Shown here: piece by piece, positions 6,252 to 7,921 of the stretch
Layout: the number at the start of each line of letters is the position of its first letter
How positions within the stretch are numbered: the first letter of the stretch is position 1
Source of the DNA: Verrucomicrobiota bacterium
GTDB taxonomy: Bacteria; Verrucomicrobiota; Verrucomicrobiia; Methylacidiphilales; Verrucolacustridaceae
DNA length: 7,921 nt
Reading direction: 5' to 3'
Assembly: GCA_016876055.1 (NCBI GenBank)
Contig: VHDM01000051.1
Coordinates: 1 to 7,921 of the forward strand
Made by a program: the position numbers and the translations under genes
The notes under the pieces: model-generated
Database searches by the model: none
What the model saw: only the letters and a program-made list of their open reading frames with translations
Told to the model about the DNA's origin: nothing

Positions 6252-7649
6252 ATGGTTGAGCAACTCGTGGCGCGAGCCCGTGTCGCGCAAAGTCAGATTG
6301 ATGGATACACACAGCAACAAGTTGATCTCATGGTGTCGTCCGTGGCTTGGGCGATCTTGGAGCCGGCCCGAAACCGGACGCTGGCTGAGATGGCGGTTCG
6401 CGATACTGGTTTGGGCGATATTGACGACAAAATCGCAAAGAATTTTCGCAAGACTCTGGGGCTTTTGCGTGATCTGAAGGCGGCCCAGACCGTGGGGGTG
6501 GTGCGCGAGGATCGTGAGCTCGGCATCACCGAGGTGGCTCGTCCGGTCGGCGTTGTTGCCGCCATTACGCCCTCCACCAACCCTGGTGCGACGCCGATCA
6601 ACAAGATTCTAAATGCGCTGAAGTGTCGAAATGCGATTATTTTGGCGCCGTCACCCAAGGGCGCGTCGACTTGCAAACAGCTTCTGGAGTATGTGCATGC
6701 GCAGCTGAAGAAAGTAGGGGCCCCCGTAGATCTTGTTCAAATGCTGCCCGAGCCGATCTCCAAGGAAACGACTCAGATGCTTTTGCGGAGCGTCGATCTC
6801 GTCGTGGCGACGGGCTCGCAATCCAACATTCGAGCCGCCTACTCGAGCGGCACACCAGCGCTGGGCGTCGGAGCCGGGAATGTAGCGGTCATCATTGATG
6901 AATTCGCCGATTTTGAGAACGCTGCTGCGAAAATCTGCCGATCCAAAACATTTGACCATGCCACGAGTTGTTCAAGCGAAAATGGTGTTGTAATTATCGA
7001 ATCGGCCTATGCTGCAGCGATGGCAGCTTTTGATCGCGCGGGCGGGGTAGTGCTTGATGCGGGTGATCAGGCCCGGCTTCAGCGCGTGATGTTTCCCGAG
7101 GGAAAACTCTCCCCACGAGTAACAGCAAAATCAGCAGCGGAGATTGCTCAGATCGCCGGCTTGCAATCCCCTGCCGCTCAAACGGCTCGGTTTTTGATGG
7201 TGCATGAAAGCTCCGAGGGGCCCGATCATCCTTTTAGTGGAGAGAAGCTGTGCCCAGTGCTCACGGTGTGGCGGGCGGCCGATTTTCAGCAAGCCATCGA
7301 GCGGGTCGCCCGGATTTATGCCTACCAAGGCGCAGGACATTCGGTGGGACTCCATACCGCAGCCTCGGGCCCTGTTCTTGAGTCACGCGCTGCCCTGATG
7401 GCTGAGCGCCTTCCCGTGGCGCGCGTCATTATCAATCAGGCTCATGCCATCGCGACCGGCGGAAGCTTTGACAATGGCCTGCCGTTTTCCTTGTCGATGG
7501 GCTGCGGTACCTGGGGCAAGAACAGTTTTTCGGAAAATGTGCATTATCGGCATTACATGAATACCACTCGAATCGTTCGGCCGATTACGGAGAAAATTCC
7601 CACGGTGGAGAGCCTGCTCGATAACTATTTCGAGAAATTCGGACATTAG
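6252..7649 (+). CDS. sauS: Acylating aldehyde dehydrogenase, probable sulfoacetaldehyde dehydrogenase (SauS)
   Basis: 465 residues, an acylating (CoA-dependent) aldehyde dehydrogenase of the EutE/AdhE N-domain type. Family knowledge: SauS of Cupriavidus necator interconverts sulfoacetyl-CoA and sulfoacetaldehyde with a nicotinamide cofactor, and in sulfoacetate growth it runs in the reducing direction. Seen here: a Rossmann cofactor-binding part with ITPSTNP (T106-P111) and the GVGAGN loop (205-210), then the catalytic cysteine C240 in KTFDHATSCSSENGVVI, the position of the CASEQ-type nucleophile in EutE and AdhE. The protein ends without the iron alcohol dehydrogenase domain of AdhE. Start: the ATG at 6252 has GAGAAG close upstream, 12 bases after the previous stop. 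The gene lies downstream of xsc and 2 bases before an acyl-CoA synthetase, which is what assigns the sulfonate substrate. On sequence alone other small acyl-CoA substrates cannot be excluded. Class is secure; the sauS assignment is strong but contextual. Confidence 0.87.
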   Translation: MVEQLVARARVAQSQIDGYTQQQVDLMVSSVAWAILEPARNRTLAEMAVRDTGLGDIDDKIAKNFRKTLGLLRDLKAAQTVGVVREDRELGITEVARPVGVVAAITPSTNPGATPINKILNALKCRNAIILAPSPKGASTCKQLLEYVHAQLKKVGAPVDLVQMLPEPISKETTQMLLRSVDLVVATGSQSNIRAAYSSGTPALGVGAGNVAVIIDEFADFENAAAKICRSKTFDHATSCSSENGVVIIESAYAAAMAAFDRAGGVVLDAGDQARLQRVMFPEGKLSPRVTAKSAAEIAQIAGLQSPAAQTARFLMVHESSEGPDHPFSGEKLCPVLTVWRAADFQQAIERVARIYAYQGAGHSVGLHTAASGPVLESRAALMAERLPVARVIINQAHAIATGGSFDNGLPFSLSMGCGTWGKNSFSENVHYRHYMNTTRIVRPITEKIPTVESLLDNYFEKFGH

Positions 7650-7651
7650 CA

Positions 7652-7921
7652 ATGAACACACTCAGGGACAGTGCTGTGCACTGGGCCCGACTCCAGCCCC
7701 ATGCCACGTTTTTGATTGCTCCGGAGTCCCGTCACAGCATCAGCTACGGTGAGTTTGAGCTGCAGACGCGTCAGCTTGCGGGTTTGTTGGCTGAGCTCGG
7801 AATTCCAAGAGGGGCCCACATCGGCTTGTATTTGCAAAACGGCCTTCAGACCTCACGGCTTTTTTTGTCGGTCATGGCCGCTGGCTACGTTGTCACCCCG
7901 TTTAATCTGCTTGCTCACGAG
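7652..7921 (+). CDS. sauT: AMP-forming acyl-CoA synthetase N-terminus, probable sulfoacetate-CoA ligase (SauT), partial
   Basis: Only the first 90 codons are present; the gene runs off the window end. It begins MNTLRDSAVHWARLQPHATF and continues with ISYGEFELQTRQLAGLLAELGIPRGAHIGLYLQNG and MAAGYVVTPFNLLA. This is the usual start of AMP-binding (ANL superfamily) enzymes: the sequence around SYGEF opens the N-domain, the G-x-x-x-G-x-x-I-x-L-Y/L pattern follows, then the helix before the P-x-N stretch. The P-loop and adenylation motifs would lie beyond the window. It starts 2 bases after the sauS stop, so the two are translationally linked. Known from Cupriavidus necator: SauT activates sulfoacetate to sulfoacetyl-CoA, the substrate of SauS. 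The symbol rests on that pairing plus xsc; the fragment alone supports only an acyl-CoA synthetase. Confidence 0.78.
   Translation, partial: MNTLRDSAVHWARLQPHATFLIAPESRHSISYGEFELQTRQLAGLLAELGIPRGAHIGLYLQNGLQTSRLFLSVMAAGYVVTPFNLLAHE

Noticed and set aside
1..7921. tRNA or rRNA genes, CRISPR arrays, insertion sequences or long repeats.
   Set aside because: None seen on reading; nearly all of the window is covered by the seven genes.

Overview
The window looks like chromosomal DNA of a moderately GC-rich proteobacterium. A betaproteobacterium, probably Burkholderiales, is the best guess, because it carries a Bug/TctC-type periplasmic binding protein (greatly expanded in that order) next to aerobic-type CobS/CobT genes. 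This placement is inferred from gene content; no rRNA or other marker is present. The window is densely coding: two divergent gene sets meet at a single AT-rich control region at about 3245-3403, and both outer genes run off the window ends.

Left half, minus strand, read from the centre outwards: an IclR-family regulator (3244-2429), a CobS-type AAA+ ATPase (2439-1432) and a CobT-type VWA protein (from 1442, C-terminus cut off by the window start). The iclR/cobS and cobS/cobT junctions each overlap by 11 bases, so the three genes look like one translationally coupled operon.

Right half, plus strand: sulfoacetaldehyde acetyltransferase xsc (3404-5218), a Bug/TctC solute-binding protein with a Tat-like signal (5253-6239), an acylating aldehyde dehydrogenase resembling sulfoacetaldehyde dehydrogenase SauS (6252-7649), and the first 90 codons of an acyl-CoA synthetase placed where sulfoacetate-CoA ligase SauT would be expected (from 7652). 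The gaps are 34, 12 and 2 bases.

Together the right half reads as a sulfoacetate catabolic operon. Sulfoacetate would be captured in the periplasm (Bug protein), activated to sulfoacetyl-CoA (SauT), reduced to sulfoacetaldehyde (SauS), and cleaved by Xsc with phosphate to acetyl phosphate and sulfite. The Bug protein stands where the characterised Cupriavidus cluster has a different transporter (SauU). The IclR protein is the natural candidate regulator. The unexpected part is the CobS/CobT pair sharing an operon with that regulator: no step of the sulfoacetate route is known to need cobalamin or a metal-chelatase ATPase, and this CobT lacks the acidic linker of classical CobT. That makes the pair a candidate for a pathway-associated AAA+/VWA maturation or chelatase module. 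It is the most interesting feature of the window.
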